Below are positions 36,444 through 47,573 of a stretch of 64,000 nucleotides of DNA, in pieces (position 1 is the first letter of the stretch; each line of letters starts with the position of its first letter). Under the pieces are notes generated by a model, which was given only the letters and a program-made list of their open reading frames with translations, was not told where the DNA came from and ran no database searches. The position numbers and the translations under genes are program-made. This DNA comes from Mucidula mucida (lineage: Eukaryota > Basidiomycota > Agaricomycetes > Agaricales > Physalacriaceae): positions 1,240,001 through 1,304,000 of the forward strand of contig JADNYV010000001.1 of the NCBI GenBank assembly GCA_015501055.1, read 5' to 3'.

Positions 36444-39400
36444 ATGGAAATTTACACGGTGGCGTTCAGCTACCCGAGAGCCCGACACACTCATTCACCC
36501 ACAAACTCTCTCGATTTCGCGCCTGGTGCCGAGCCCTTCCCGACCTCCCACCAGTTTCAACAGCATGCACCTACAAATTTGCCTTCAGAGGCCGATGCAG
36601 ACGCAGTGGCAAAGCTCGCCATGCTCGCCGGCACTCTTCACGGTTGCCATGTTTCGTTTTTCCCGACAGACCAAGGCCGCGGCTGGAACTTTCACATCAC
36701 CGGGCCTTACCAGCAAGTCATGATTACCCGCGGCATGATTCTAAAAGAGTGCCCAGTCCAGGTGTGTCTTCATCGCCTTGCGCTATCTAACAATCGTTGA
36801 TTTTCGTTCTAGCACCGTGCTGCAATTAAAGTTACACGTTCAGAGATCCTTGATTCCCCTTCTTCGAAGCCCGCTCTTAAGCCAGAAGTCAGGCGCCGCT
36901 TAGACGACATTGCATCCCAGACACTTGCACATATCGCCGTTGTCAACAGTCCCTTGTCCCTTTCTAACCGGACTCCCCCAGACGGTATCAGTAGTAGCGC
37001 GGGCTGGTCAGGCCTCGATACCGAGCGCATTTGCGAACTCGTAGTCACAGGACCAGGGGACTCGGTCGATCTCGCCAGAGTACGGTTGCTGGTCATGCTT
37101 GACGAATTGGTACGCGTCTAACTAGTTGTATTGGTCATTGTTCATTGTCTTTAGAGTGGACTCAAATCGGAAATGTGCGAATTGGATCACAAAATTATTC
37201 CTATCCTTGCTGGCAAAAAGCGCCACGTTCTCCAGTCAATCCAAGAGGAGACGGGAACCAACATTTATTTGCCTTCGCCGTTGCAGGGCTTGGTGGGTCC
37301 CGACTTATCTTTATCGCCCGGTACCTCGGGCGCTTCCCGCTCTAGCAGCTCCATCTGGATAACCGGAGAATTTTTCGGTGTTCAGCGCGCACGCGACATG
37401 CTCTACCAGGCGTCGACCAACAAGGTTCGTTTCATTTTTCGGTCAAGTCTACTCTATTTACGTAAGAGCAGAGTAAATCCGTCATCTCCAGGGATACTGC
37501 CATCTTGCCACGCAAATTGGACTGGATGGTGACAGACCGTCCGGATGATCTTAGGTCTATTATGAGTGATAACGCCACATTTATTCAATTCCCTCCCCTC
37601 GGCAGTTCTACCAGTCTCATCACAGTGTTCGGTGACAACCGCGTCAACATTCAAAGAACCATTCGTTCCATCATGCAACTTGTAAGTCTTCACTTCACAT
37701 CCCATTCCGTACTTACAATGTTTCAGGCTTGTACATACTACGTCGGATCGTTCTGGCTTCTTCCATACAGTTCAACGCTCTACTTCCGCCTGCAACGCTT
37801 GCCGCTTCGCAGGTTTCTACTCTCTTGAAACAAATTTCTTTGACTACCGGCGCTGAAGTCGTCTTTAAAAGTATGTGCTTTGAGATGCACGGCCTCGAAC
37901 ACGAAGTGAGGGCTGCAGTCAACATGGTGATGGATTTAGACATCATAAAGGTTTGCCCTCGTTCACGAGAGTTCGACTTGAGGCTGATCCGGTTTTCAGG
38001 CGTTTCAGCACGAAATTCGGTTCCAGATTGAGCTTTCCAACGAACATCGCGAATTCATCAGTGGCAAGAAAAATGGTAAAATCAACAAGATTATGCAGAC
38101 GACCAACGTCAAGATCAAATTCGAGACGTTCAACGACCATAACTTCTTGATCGACATTTCTGGCCCGGATGGCTCTGTTCTCTCTGGTCTTTCGCTCTTG
38201 CAGGAGGAGCTGCCGGCAGAGATCTCTTTTCATGTGCCGGAGGCGTATCACAAACGCATCATTGGTGTCGGTGGACGAAGCATACAGCGTATCATGAAGA
38301 AGTATGGTGTGTATGTCAAGTTTTCCAACGCCGAAGAATTCGCTGCCCTGGGTGGGTACAATGATAATGACGACAACGTAATTGCGCGAACGCCGGCCAA
38401 AAACGCTATCAATTGGACAATCTCAAGCAGTCGGTAATGGAACTAGTCAGTCCGAAGGTACATTCTCTTTTTTTCGACCATTCAGCTCGTCGCTAAACAA
38501 ACCTGAAGGACAAGGACTTTGTCATCGAGACGGTCTCCATTCCAAGGCGGTATCATCGTACCCTTTTGGGTGACAAAGCCATCTTCATCCATGAATTGAA
38601 ACGAAGACCAACTCTCACGTTCGCTTCCCTGACAAGGAGATGGCCTCCGACGTTGTCTCGATATACGGACCAGAGAGTCAGGTACAGATAGCGGCGGCAA
38701 TGCTTTTGGTAAGTGGCTCGATGCATTGTTTGTCACAAACTCACGTCGTTTTAGGAACATGTGCCCTTTGAGGCAGATATGGCTGTTCCGCCGAGCTCTG
38801 AAGTTCCTCGTCTTTGCAACTCACAGGAATTTCTCACTTTCACGGAAGGGGTCAAACGAGACCTGCAAGTTTCGATCGTGCCCAACATCAAGTCCATCTC
38901 GTCGAATGGGAATGGTGTCTCTGACGTGTCTCCGGAGTACTCGTTCAAATTCCGCTGCCAGAGGAGTAATAGCGATTTCCTCATCACCGCGCGAGAGCTT
39001 CTTGAACAGTGGTTGCTGAATCACAACGTTCACGTCTACCCCTCTCCGACAGCACATACTCATAAGCGTGGTGATTCTTTCGCCGAAGCGTTCCCTCACT
39101 TTGACAGCAAAGTTTTGTCAGCTACCAAAGCTCGGAGCGAATGGCCTTCCACGGGTCACCTCGGTGTTTATGGAGCTCATCGCAGACAGAGTCCGCAGAT
39201 ATGAGTCGTACGGAACCTGTCCTCGGCCTCGGAGAGCGCAGACTTCGTCTCGCGAACTCCTCTCCTGACGTGAAGGCTCTGTTCAATTCTCCAGCATACA
39301 TCTACAAGTTGGAGGATGAGGACAACCAAGGAGCGTATTTGCCTAATCATAACCTGGACTATTGGTCTCCCTTGCCGCCAATTGTGGGTTCTTTCTCGTT

Positions 39401-39801
39401 CTCGTTCTACGTGTCTAATTTTTTTGTAGGGATCTGGTATTCCCTCCCGGACGCGCACGACTGAGGATGCTTTAAAACGAGGTTCTGATTCGCTCCTGGA
39501 GGCTAAGTTGAAGGAGCAGATCTCCAGCTCCAAGCCTCGTTCGTTGAGCAACCGGGCGCAGAGTCTTGATCTTTCCATGTCGCTGTCTCGCATCACTGAG
39601 TCGACTGGCTTGCCGCCTCCTGGCTCTCCTACCAATTCGACTGGTGGAAATTCTAGCCCAACTTCCGCGACGGCTCCTTCGTTCCCTAGCGTATATGGCC
39701 CGCCGATGTCGTCGCGGTCGGCCGTTATCGGTAGTGGTCGCGCGTACGATGACGAAGTTGATGTTGAGGCGTCGCGTATGATTTCGAATCTGGGTCTATA
39801 A
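36444..39801 (+). CDS. Multi-KH-domain RNA-binding protein
   Basis: At least three recognisable KH-type units: IIPILAGKKRHVLQSIQEETG with IYLPSP, EHREFISGKKNGKINKIMQTTNVKI, and YHKRIIGVGGRSIQRIMKKYGVYVKF (the GxxG loops are AGKK, SGKK and GVGG). A degenerate unit reads YHRTLLGDKAIFIHEL. The C-terminal 200 residues are Ser/Pro-rich and disordered, ending ASRMISNLGL. This layout resembles Bicaudal-C/vigilin-like fungal proteins that bind mRNA, but I cannot name the orthologue. About nine exons. Frame breaks near 37775, 38411, 38599 and about 39140 are each explained by one missing base. The start is uncertain because the frame is open upstream; the ATG at 36444 begins MEIYTVAFSYP. Confidence 0.8.
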
Positions 39802-40040
39802 AGAAGTTCCGCGAACTTTCGGTGGACAGTGTTCATACAAAAACAGAAGTTACTTGACTATTCTCCATTCATCCCTCTTTCCAGCCGGAGCACGGTTTTG
39901 TATCTGTAAACAATCACGCATCTCATTTCGCTATTCCATATCCACTTGTACATCTGTTTCCTACAATAGTGGGCTGGCCGTATCGTTATATTTCACTAAT
40001 AGAATTAAATGGTATCCATTGATATAAGAGTTATAATGAA

Positions 40041-41609
40041 TTAGTTTACGATCCAAGGTACTTCGTACATAACAAAGTCGAAAAAGTCCTGTTCCATTAA
40101 TGCTTGATACTCCCCAGTAAAGTCTTCGTTCTCTTTTGACTTGGATTTTCCACCTTTTGAGCGGGATCCCAGATAAGCAAACTGCTCTTGAAGAAGTCCG
40201 AATATCTTCTTGGCAGATTTGGAATCATCCGGCTATGGGTCGCAATCTCAGCGATTGCTTTACGAAGGTTCAACTGTCGTACCTTGATGGCGAGGCCAAT
40301 GTAATTTGCAGGCAAACCGTATCGTAATACGCTCTCCACGAAGAGTCTCACTACTTTGAGGTGAACAAGAAGCTGGAACGATTCCGAAAAGTTGGTTCTC
40401 GATAGATGTAGCAATTCGGCCTGTAGGCTTTGATGAACTAGGACACGATTCTTGGACACGAGGAACGTACCCAGAGCTCTTTCTCCGTCACATCTGCTGT
40501 TTCCAATTCTTCGCGTTGCTTCTCGATCTCTTCTTCCGAATAGACAAAGTCACGAACGAGGAATCTGGGATAGATGAGACAGCGAAAGGACCAGGAAAGG
40601 AAGGAACGTACTTGCTCTCTCGGCATTTCTGGATAAAATCATCATGCACGCGTCTGAAGATGACGACGGTGTAGAGGGTATATTCTTCGTCGGACGAAAT
40701 GATTCTGCAGTCATTAGAGCGCGTAAATCATCCAGGCGAATCAATAGACGTACTTGGCAGAACGAGGTACAACCATTGCTGTGAGTCTCTCATACTTGGT
40801 TGTCCATTCCTTTACGAGGTTTCTGTATACTTGCTAAGCCCGAGCCGTGATGGATCAAGGAAAGATTGTACTTTGGGATGGCAACGACAAGCGTTTCAAG
40901 ATACTCCGAGTCCTCCACAAAGTCCTCCTTGTGGACGATGTCTGCGAGGGATTTGACAGAGAGATTTCCACTAGAGAGAATGTTAGATGCCGAAGAGGAA
41001 GATAGGATGGTACTGACGTCTTCTTCCTTTGCATTTGCGTCAACGATCCTTTCACGAGATTATAGTTGGTCAACTTTGTGCGCATAGAGTTATCGATGGA
41101 GGTCATTTCCTATGGGCGGATTGAGAAGAACGGGGGAATAGAATAGATGAAGTGTACCTTGTTCAATGTATCGACTGTGTCCCGGAGACTCTTCTGGATG
41201 CCGTATCGACTTTCATTCCACTTCCAGTCGGTAAGGAGTAGTTATCTGTACTCTCTTCGTTGACGAGAATGTGCTGCCCGAGTTTGCTGGCGTCGTTGTT
41301 GACCAAATTGCGAAGTGTATCGACAACCTTGGCTACAGTGGTCGTAAAGTAAGTCTCCTGCTTGGGAAGATCTTCGGACAGCGAAATGAGGTTATCTAGG
41401 GTGCCAGTCTGGCAATGGGGCCGTCAGGAAAGCAGGGAGAAGGCGAGATTGAGAACAGACCTTGAAGGACGGAATGTTGAATTGAGCAATGGAGTTAGGA
41501 GGGAACGACTTGAGATGCTGGGCGACCTTTGCAGAAATTCGTGGTGGAGGCCTTCAGTGTCACCATTCAACGGTGCCGATATCAGCCAGGTGCTTTGGTC
41601 TGAAGGCAT
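40041..41609 (-). CDS. VMA5: V-type proton ATPase subunit C
   Basis: The C subunit joins the V1 and V0 sectors of the vacuolar proton pump. Starts [17 protein letters not shown], then [114 protein letters not shown] and the signature end [18 protein letters not shown]. It finishes [18 protein letters not shown], close to the usual EYYPYVSF-like tail. About nine exons, all with usable sites. Frame breaks lie near 41534 and 41238, and the splice near 40820 has mismatched phases, so probably one base is wrong there too. Divergent from the sulfurtransferase gene with 102 bp between start codons. Confidence 0.88.
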
Positions 41610-41711
41610 GACAGGTCGTCCTCGTCGTTGGAGAGCAAGTAGTAGCAGATCTCCTTTGGCACACCTTGTTTGGCTCCGTCATTGCGCGCCGGCCGTCCGA
41701 CCGATCTTGTC

Positions 41712-42963
41712 ATGTTTCGTTCAACTTCACGATTGCTCTCCACCACAAAACAGGCCTTTCTGCATAGGACAATGGCCACCTCTACGTCCCCCGCGCCGCT
41801 CATCGTGTCACCTCAGCAGCTGGGCGAAATGGCCCAGGCTGACCCTTCAGTCAGGATCCTCGACGCATCTTGGTTCATGCCAAATTCTCCCCGCAATGGC
41901 AAGACTGAGTACCCAGTCCAAGAGGATTCCCGGCGCCCAGTTTCTTGATCTCGATGGCGTCGCTAGCTCTCACGAACTTGGCTTGAAGCATATGATGCCT
42001 TCTGGATCTGTCTTCGCCGACGCGTGTGGTATGATGATCGTTCGTTCTCAACCAGCGATCGAGTTCAATGTTATCTGAATAGAAAGATTTGGCATCTCAC
42101 CCAGCTCCTCCGTTGTATTGCAAGTCGTCTGCATGTTCGCAGCCTCCGTTGCTGACGGTACTTCGTCAGATACGACACCCACGGTGTATTTTCGTCTCCC
42201 CGTGCTCTCTTCATGTTCAGGTCGTTTGGCCATACCAATTCGAGTATCTTGAACGGAGGTTTACCCTTGTGGGAGCATACAGGGCTTGCCATTGAAAGTA
42301 GCACGCCTGTTGAACGAGAGCGCGCCACCTACCCCCCGCCCCAACTCAATACTGCAACAATTCGAGGTTAGATCCGTTCTCACGCCTCTTCAACTCCGTA
42401 CTGATTGTATTCATTCGCGTGCCAGATTATAACCAAATGGTTGCGAACTCTGCACTTCAAGATGGTGCCGAAATTGTCTTGGATGCGCGTTCGCGCGGCA
42501 GGTTTGTACAAGTATTAGCCTTCACGAGTCCGCCGTCTCATTTCGTGTAGATTTCTAGGGACGGAGCCCGAGCCGCGACCTGGACTTTCATCAGGACATA
42601 TGCCCAACTCGTACTCGTTGCCGTTCAATGTATTCTTGGCCACTCAAACTACTCCGGCTGGTGCTTCGTTCACTGTGATGCGTCCGGCTCTGGAGATTCG
42701 CCAAGCTTTGATCGACGCTGTTGGAGAACAGGCGGTCGAAGCTATTATAAAAGGAGAAGCCTCAGTTGCAACTACTTGTGGAAGTGGAATGACAGCAGCG
42801 GTACTCTGGCTAGGCTTGAAACTTGTGAACGCTCAAAAGGTTGCTCTGTACGACGAGGTCAGTCATTCGATGGCTACCCGTACCAATGCTTTTGACTCTT
42901 TCCCTTCAGTCATGGACCGGGTACGCGATGCGATCGACCAGTAAGATTGAGAAATCAGTATAA
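41712..42963 (+). CDS. TUM1: 3-mercaptopyruvate/thiosulfate sulfurtransferase (two rhodanese domains)
   Basis: The N-terminus MFRSTSRLLSTTKQAFLHRTM looks like a mitochondrial presequence, with an internal Met for a cytosolic form. The first rhodanese domain is inactive-type (VRILDASWFMPN, IPGAQFLDLDGVAS, GVFSSPRALFMFRSFGH). The second holds the catalytic loop CGSGMTA (Cys in TTCGSG), then LWLGLKL and YDESWTGYA. The CGSG(M/V)T loop marks mercaptopyruvate sulfurtransferases, which in fungi (Tum1) feed sulfur into tRNA thiolation. Intron 42120-42169 has a GC donor (GCAAGT), without which the VVLYDTHGVF stretch cannot be built. An extra base seems present near 41920. The stop is TAA at 42961-42963 after STSKIEKSV. 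Confidence 0.87.
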
Positions 42964-43218
42964 CTGTCCTATCTATCCCGATAATTGTATATGTGGGTTG
43001 TTTCATGAACGGAATGCGGCAACCTGGAAGAAAAGCAGATACACGCTACTAGCATGCTCCTTTTGACCCTGCAGCCTGTGAGTGGTATCAAAGCATAACA
43101 ATTAGGTGTACAATAACAATAAAGACAGCACTATTCTACAATCTTCAAGATGTACAGATCATGATCATCATAAACCGGAGAACAGCAATAAATGACAGCA
43201 AGGCTTCCCAGAAACTAA

Positions 43219-43769
43219 CTATAGCACTTCGTGTAGTACATCCATGAAAGGCGGCGGCGGTAGATGCGGCAGCTTCCCCAACGCTTGTGCGCCTGTGGAG
43301 ATTATCAGACTGCGGCCGGTCATAATTCATCCACGAAACGCACCTTTGCCGGCATATTGAACTTCGACGCGATGGCTTTTCCCTCGCCGGAATATGGTCA
43401 ATCGCCAACTGGAGAGAGCTATCAGTGTACGAAGAATTGACATTGACAAAGTTTACACACCTCTCAAGCATAAGAATGTTGAAATCCTTCTTTTCAATCT
43501 CTTGGATGAGTTGCTGTCTCGAAAACACGACAGCATTCCGCAATGCGGTTCGATTCAGGTTCTTCACGTCGAAAACATAGGTCCCGCGGGTGTCTGTGTC
43601 GCTCACGGCGACAATGTCAAGGGTGTCTGTTAAAGGTTGTTAGTCTAAGTATTGGGGAACGCGCGCGACACGTACCTTCGTCATCGATGTACATGCACAC
43701 GGGACTGACGGTCCTGCTATCGACCACCTCCCAAGGCGCCTCCCATTGTCGTCGAAACTTGAACAGCAT
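43219..43769 (-). CDS. Small conserved-looking protein of unknown function
   Basis: Four exons give about 135 residues: MLFKFRRQWEAPWEVVDSRT, VCMYIDDE, then TLDIVAVSDTDTRGTYVFDV, NRTALRNAVVFSRQQLIQEI, KKDFNILMLE, LQLAIDHIPARE, KAIASKFNMPAK and AQALGKLPHLPPPPFMDVLHEVL. Intron 1 is clean (GTACGT to AACAG). The exon with LQLAIDHIPARE must change frame by one base near 43385 to reach SKFNMPAK; apart from that the splices fit. The WD-like first half and the helical second half look like a folded globular protein, not a chance frame. I cannot assign a family. Its 3' end faces the sulfurtransferase gene. Confidence 0.6.
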
Positions 43770-44337
43770 GGTGATAATGAGTGAAAGAAAGCGGCCTATA
43801 TTGAGAAAATACAGCAGGGCGACATGTCACAGCCCCTTCAACACATTGCTCCCTTTATACATACGCTGCACGAGTCCGGGCACCGCCACAATTATGGAAG
43901 AAGATCAGTCAGGATCTGATTATCCACATTGAGAAACGCGGTTGAATAGGCAAGATTGCGAGTCAGACCGGAAAGCAACCTACCACAGGTAAAAAACTTA
44001 ATTATCCGATCCATTGCGAGGCGCCGCCGTGCTTGTCAAGCCTACTGACAGATGCTTACGCCCTCAGATGACAAGCGGTCACCACGACTGTTTCCGGCAT
44101 AGGAAGGTAGGCGTTGAGTCCGAATCGCAACATCGCCGCGTAGCAGGAGCGCCCTACGCAACACACCGCTCACAGAGTCTGTCCGAGTAGGACTCGATTA
44201 CGAAGAAGAGTATTCTGAATGTATAGAAGTACAGTAGCATTTTTGCGCTTTCGCACTGTGAACTGGCGGTTGCCGAACAATTCAAATGCCAAATGCTGCT
44301 TGCAAATCCTTAGGACATGTATAATAACAAAGGTGAT
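43770..44337. other. Intergenic region between the small orphan and the BIM1-like pair
   Basis: No supported gene. It contains the promoter of the minus-strand orphan at its left edge and the terminator of the first BIM1-like gene at its right edge. Nothing repeated or structured was noticed. Confidence 0.55.
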
Positions 44338-45126
44338 TTACACAGTGATTCCTAGTCCAACGAAAAGGCTCATAACGGCGGAAAGAAGCCCGAAAGTCGT
44401 GGCTGACATAAGGTGCAGGGACACTGCTGCATCCGAGTCATTGTCACTACCGGAAGAGGTAGCATTTGTGCAGGTCTCGGTAATAGTGAAGTTGTTGGAC
44501 AGAGTGAGATCGGCACACTGGATACGCGTAAGTTGGAGATCCAAGCCGAGGAAAATCATCAACTTGCCTGGTATAACGCGCCATCACCACCATCGAATTG
44601 TACCTTTACATGGATGAGATTAGGAGCCGAGGCATGGCCGTGAAATACATACCTGGATCGTGACATTCTGGTTATTCTGGAGACCAGTCGCGTTGGTCGA
44701 GGAAAGATCCAGAGGAATACAGAACGTTCCCTCGCCGCTAAGCTGGAAGTATGGCACGATTTGACTGAAGTTGTCAAAGGAGGTAGGGTTCGCGTCAGTG
44801 CTGAGGAAGACACCAGCTAGTAACAGGTTCAATTCGCGCGGATAATGCAAGGAGGTAAGTGGCTTCACCTGTCCACTTTTCATGATGCGAATCAATGGAA
44901 ATGAAACCGTTTGAGAGAGGATATTCGTCTCTGCCTGTGATTGTGTTCTGGCCGCCTGGAACAGGTCAGCACGAGAGAAGCCTGCAACATAACAAAGGGA
45001 CATACCACAGAAGTTCCCTTCAACATCTTCATCAAATTCACCGCGAGCTTTCGGGAAGTCAAGCGTGAAATGAGCGCTGGTCAAAGCAGCGAGCATTGCA
45101 AGAACGGTAGGGGTAGCGAACTTCAT
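44338..45126 (-). CDS. Secreted BIM1-like (X325, LPMO-related) copper protein, copy A
   Basis: The signal peptide MKFATPTVLAMLAALTSA is followed by a mature N-terminal His (HFTLDFPKARG), the copper-brace histidine of LPMO-like folds. Then come FCGGQNTITGRDEYPLSNGF, AGVFLSTDANPTSFDNFSQIVPYF, EGTFCIPLDLSS, VQFDGGDGALYQ, CADLTLSNNF. It ends with a Ser/Asp linker and a hydrophobic tail (FGLLSAVMSLFVGLGITV) fit for a GPI anchor. X325/BIM1 proteins bind copper at the cell surface and in Cryptococcus help copper uptake; they are not known to cut polysaccharide. The last intron (44518-44567) starts with GC. No frame break. Tandem with copy B, same strand. Confidence 0.85.
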
Positions 45127-45449
45127 ATTGAATTTGAGAAGGGCAGAGTCGATGCGACAAGTTCCAGAAGATGAGAGGAGGTTGAGGCGCCGGCTGAAGT
45201 GAACATTTCCAGGTCTTCTTATACGGTGGAAGCCAAGAGTATACACGCATCCAAATTTAGATACAAAAAGTTTTTTCTTGTGTGGGAAAGTGGCTGTGTT
45301 GATCTCACCTACACTAATGTTCCTGGCTTCCTCTAGGCTGTTGCCTTTGGCGCGTCTATCTCAGGACTACTACTAGGTATTAGGGTGCTCTCGGTGTTTT
45401 CGGGCTCTGACGAAGGACAATAACTCATTGAATAGTTACAGCGATTGGG
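45127..45449. other. Spacer between the tandem BIM1-like genes
   Basis: Holds the 5' leader and promoter of copy A and the 3' end of copy B. I see no extra gene and no obvious direct repeat left by the duplication. Confidence 0.55.
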
Positions 45450-46270
45450 CTAAAGAACCAATATTGACACTAGACTCATGATTGCGAGACTCGCAACTGC
45501 TGGCGACAATGCACCCGTTCCATCCGATTCAGAGTCATCAGAGTCTCCATGCTCCCCATGACCAGAAGTAGTCGAATTCGTACATGCCTCGTTGATTGTG
45601 AACGTGTCGGACAAAGTCAAGTCGGCACACTGAAAATCGTCAGAATGCTTGTGTTGAAATATGAAATCGTAGAGTACCTGATACAATGCACCATCTGTAG
45701 CTTGGAGTACAATCTACCGTGAAGAAACGCTCAATACGCGATGACTTGGATATTGCACCAGGACAAACCTGTATCGTGATGTTCCCACCGCTTTCCACAC
45801 CGCTAATACCCGTGTTGTTGAGGCTCAGAGGGATGCAGAAGGTCCCGCCGTCCTCTTCAGTTGCCCACCCTCTGACTACTTGGTCTTCGCCACCAGCAGT
45901 CTTGAAGTTATCGAAAGACGTTGGATTCTGAGCGGTTGAGAGGAGAACACCAGCTAGTACGAAAGACGTGTCATCGAAGAGACCAACTCGATGCGGTCAT
46001 GGTACGTACCAGTGTGGCCTGAAGTTATGGTGAAAAATCCATTTGAGAGAGGGAACTGACTTGTGTTGCTGGCAGCATTATTGTACCCACCTGGCACAAA
46101 CAATCAAACGTCGTTCTGGATACGCGTTAAAGAGAGAATGATACCACAAAAGTCGACTTCATATCAGATACAAGCACTCCGCGAGGCTGAGGAAAGTCCA
46201 GCGTAAAATGAGCTGCCACTGAAGCCGAAGCAGAGAGGATGAGCGCCACAAGACTGAAAGAGCGAAACAT
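45450..46270 (-). CDS. Secreted BIM1-like (X325, LPMO-related) copper protein, copy B
   Basis: MFRSFSLVALILSASASVAA is the signal peptide and HFTLDFPQPRG the start of the mature protein. FCGGYNNAASNTSQFPLSNGF, AGVLLSTAQNPTSFDNFK, GGTFCIPLSLNNTG, ATDGALYQ and CADLTLSDTFTI align with copy A. The linker carries a metal-ligand-rich HGEHGDSDDSESDG, and the hydrophobic end LSPAVASLAIMSLVSILVL suits a GPI anchor. All five exons match copy A in position; the last intron (45630-45677) uses a normal GT donor where copy A has GC. Between the shared blocks, copy B has an extra acidic insert (EDQVVRGWATEEDGG). Expected role: copper capture at the hyphal surface (from the family). Confidence 0.85.
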
Positions 46271-46857
46271 CGTGAGCTAGAAGCGGTGATATTCTCCATT
46301 GACAAGTCGCGCATTATACACTCCAGCAAAGCTAGAAAAGACCAACAAAAAAGTTTTTGTCGATGTGCTTGGCCAGCTATGAACTTCCAAGTTTGCCAAG
46401 AGCCAAGAGCGGTCCGTGGCGGTTGCAGGAACGCGCTTCCAGGAAATCAAGGAGAGACTAAGTCACAGAAATGGAATTTGACGGAAAGTCAGCGCAACAG
46501 AACTAGTGGGAATACACAGAAGTCAGTACTTTGAAAGAGGTTTTCCCAAGGTTTTGTTAGCTTCTCAGCAAAATCGGAAAGCATTGCCAGCCAGGACGGA
46601 CATGGTAGAGTCAAGATCACAGTCCAGAGTCCTCTTTGAGAATGAATGGGTCCACTCCCAGCAGTTAAGAGCCTCTGCAGAACGGATGCAAATCGTTCGC
46701 AATCAAAAGCGTGTTCTCAGAAATTTCGGGATCATCCGATCCGACTAACCCACACGTGTAGAGCGTGCTAATTACGTGCTTGCAACTTTGCAAGTCGCTA
46801 TCCTGCAATTCGCAGACTTCAAAATCCACCCAATCCACATATCCTGGGCAGCACACC
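46271..46857. other. Intergenic region, shared promoter zone of BIM1-like copy B and the rhodanese gene
   Basis: The two flanking genes diverge, so this 587-bp stretch carries both promoters. No gene was found in it; frames of about 80 codons lack motifs. Confidence 0.55.
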
Positions 46858-47474
46858 ATGTTTCGACCATCACTTCAGATAGCGAGGATGGCAGCGCGCC
46901 AAATCCCCCGCAACCTCGCCGCGCGTCCCGTTCTCTTACACGCACGCTTTGAATCGACTGCCCCGCCGCCGAAATACGCTTCCAAGGCTGATGCACAGCG
47001 CGCCGGCAAAAAGCTGCAAGACTGGGAGACACCTGTGATTACTTACGAGGATCTTAAGCCGAGGACACAAAGTCCGAAGCCTGTGAGCGCGGTATCGTTT
47101 CTATCGAAAGGACGTCGCCCTGACATACTTGAAGAATGCGTATATCATCGACGTACGCGAGCCTGACGAGGTGGCTCAAGGAATGATTGCTTCTGCAGTC
47201 AACGTTCCGTTGACCGTTCTTGACAAAGCCTTGTTGATGAAGGATGCGGAATTTCAAGAAAAGTTTGGATTCAAGAAGCCCAATAAGAACCAGGAGGTTA
47301 TATTCTATGTCGCAGCGGAAAGCGTAGCTCCACCGCCAGTGACCTGGCAGAGCGCGCTGGATACGAGAAGTAACTTGAATCATTCAAATCCTGGACGCTT
47401 GTTGATTTTGACATAGTGTCTTAAACTACAAGGGATCGTGGATTGACTGGGTGGAGAGGGAAGTGAAAGTGTAG
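46858..47474 (+). CDS. Mitochondrial single-domain rhodanese-like protein
   Basis: MFRPSLQIARMAARQIPRNLAAR is a basic presequence typical of mitochondrial import. The rhodanese domain reads AYIIDVREPDEVAQGMI, AVNVPLTVL, EVIFY(C)RSGKRSSTASDLAERAGYE and ends NYKGSWIDWVERE. The active-site loop is CRSGKRS, so the protein should bind or transfer sulfane sulfur; yeast has similar mitochondrial rhodaneses of unclear substrate. Three exons. A base is missing at about 47311, exactly at the catalytic Cys codon: TATGT instead of TAT TGT, which shifts the downstream frame. Since both flanks are perfectly conserved, a sequence error is the simplest reading. The 3' end lies 99 bp from convergent PUP3. Confidence 0.83.
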
Positions 47475-47573
47475 ATTGGTGTCGTTGGTACGGTTTACGC
47501 GTTCACAGCGGCGGGGATGTATCTCGATGCAAACTTCATTTCAGCGAGAATTAATATACATTGATAACGGGAT

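Noticed and set aside
38761..39836. Long minus-strand frames across the KH gene (for example 39177-39836)
   Set aside because: They are antisense to Ser/Pro-rich coding sequence of the KH protein and show no features of their own.
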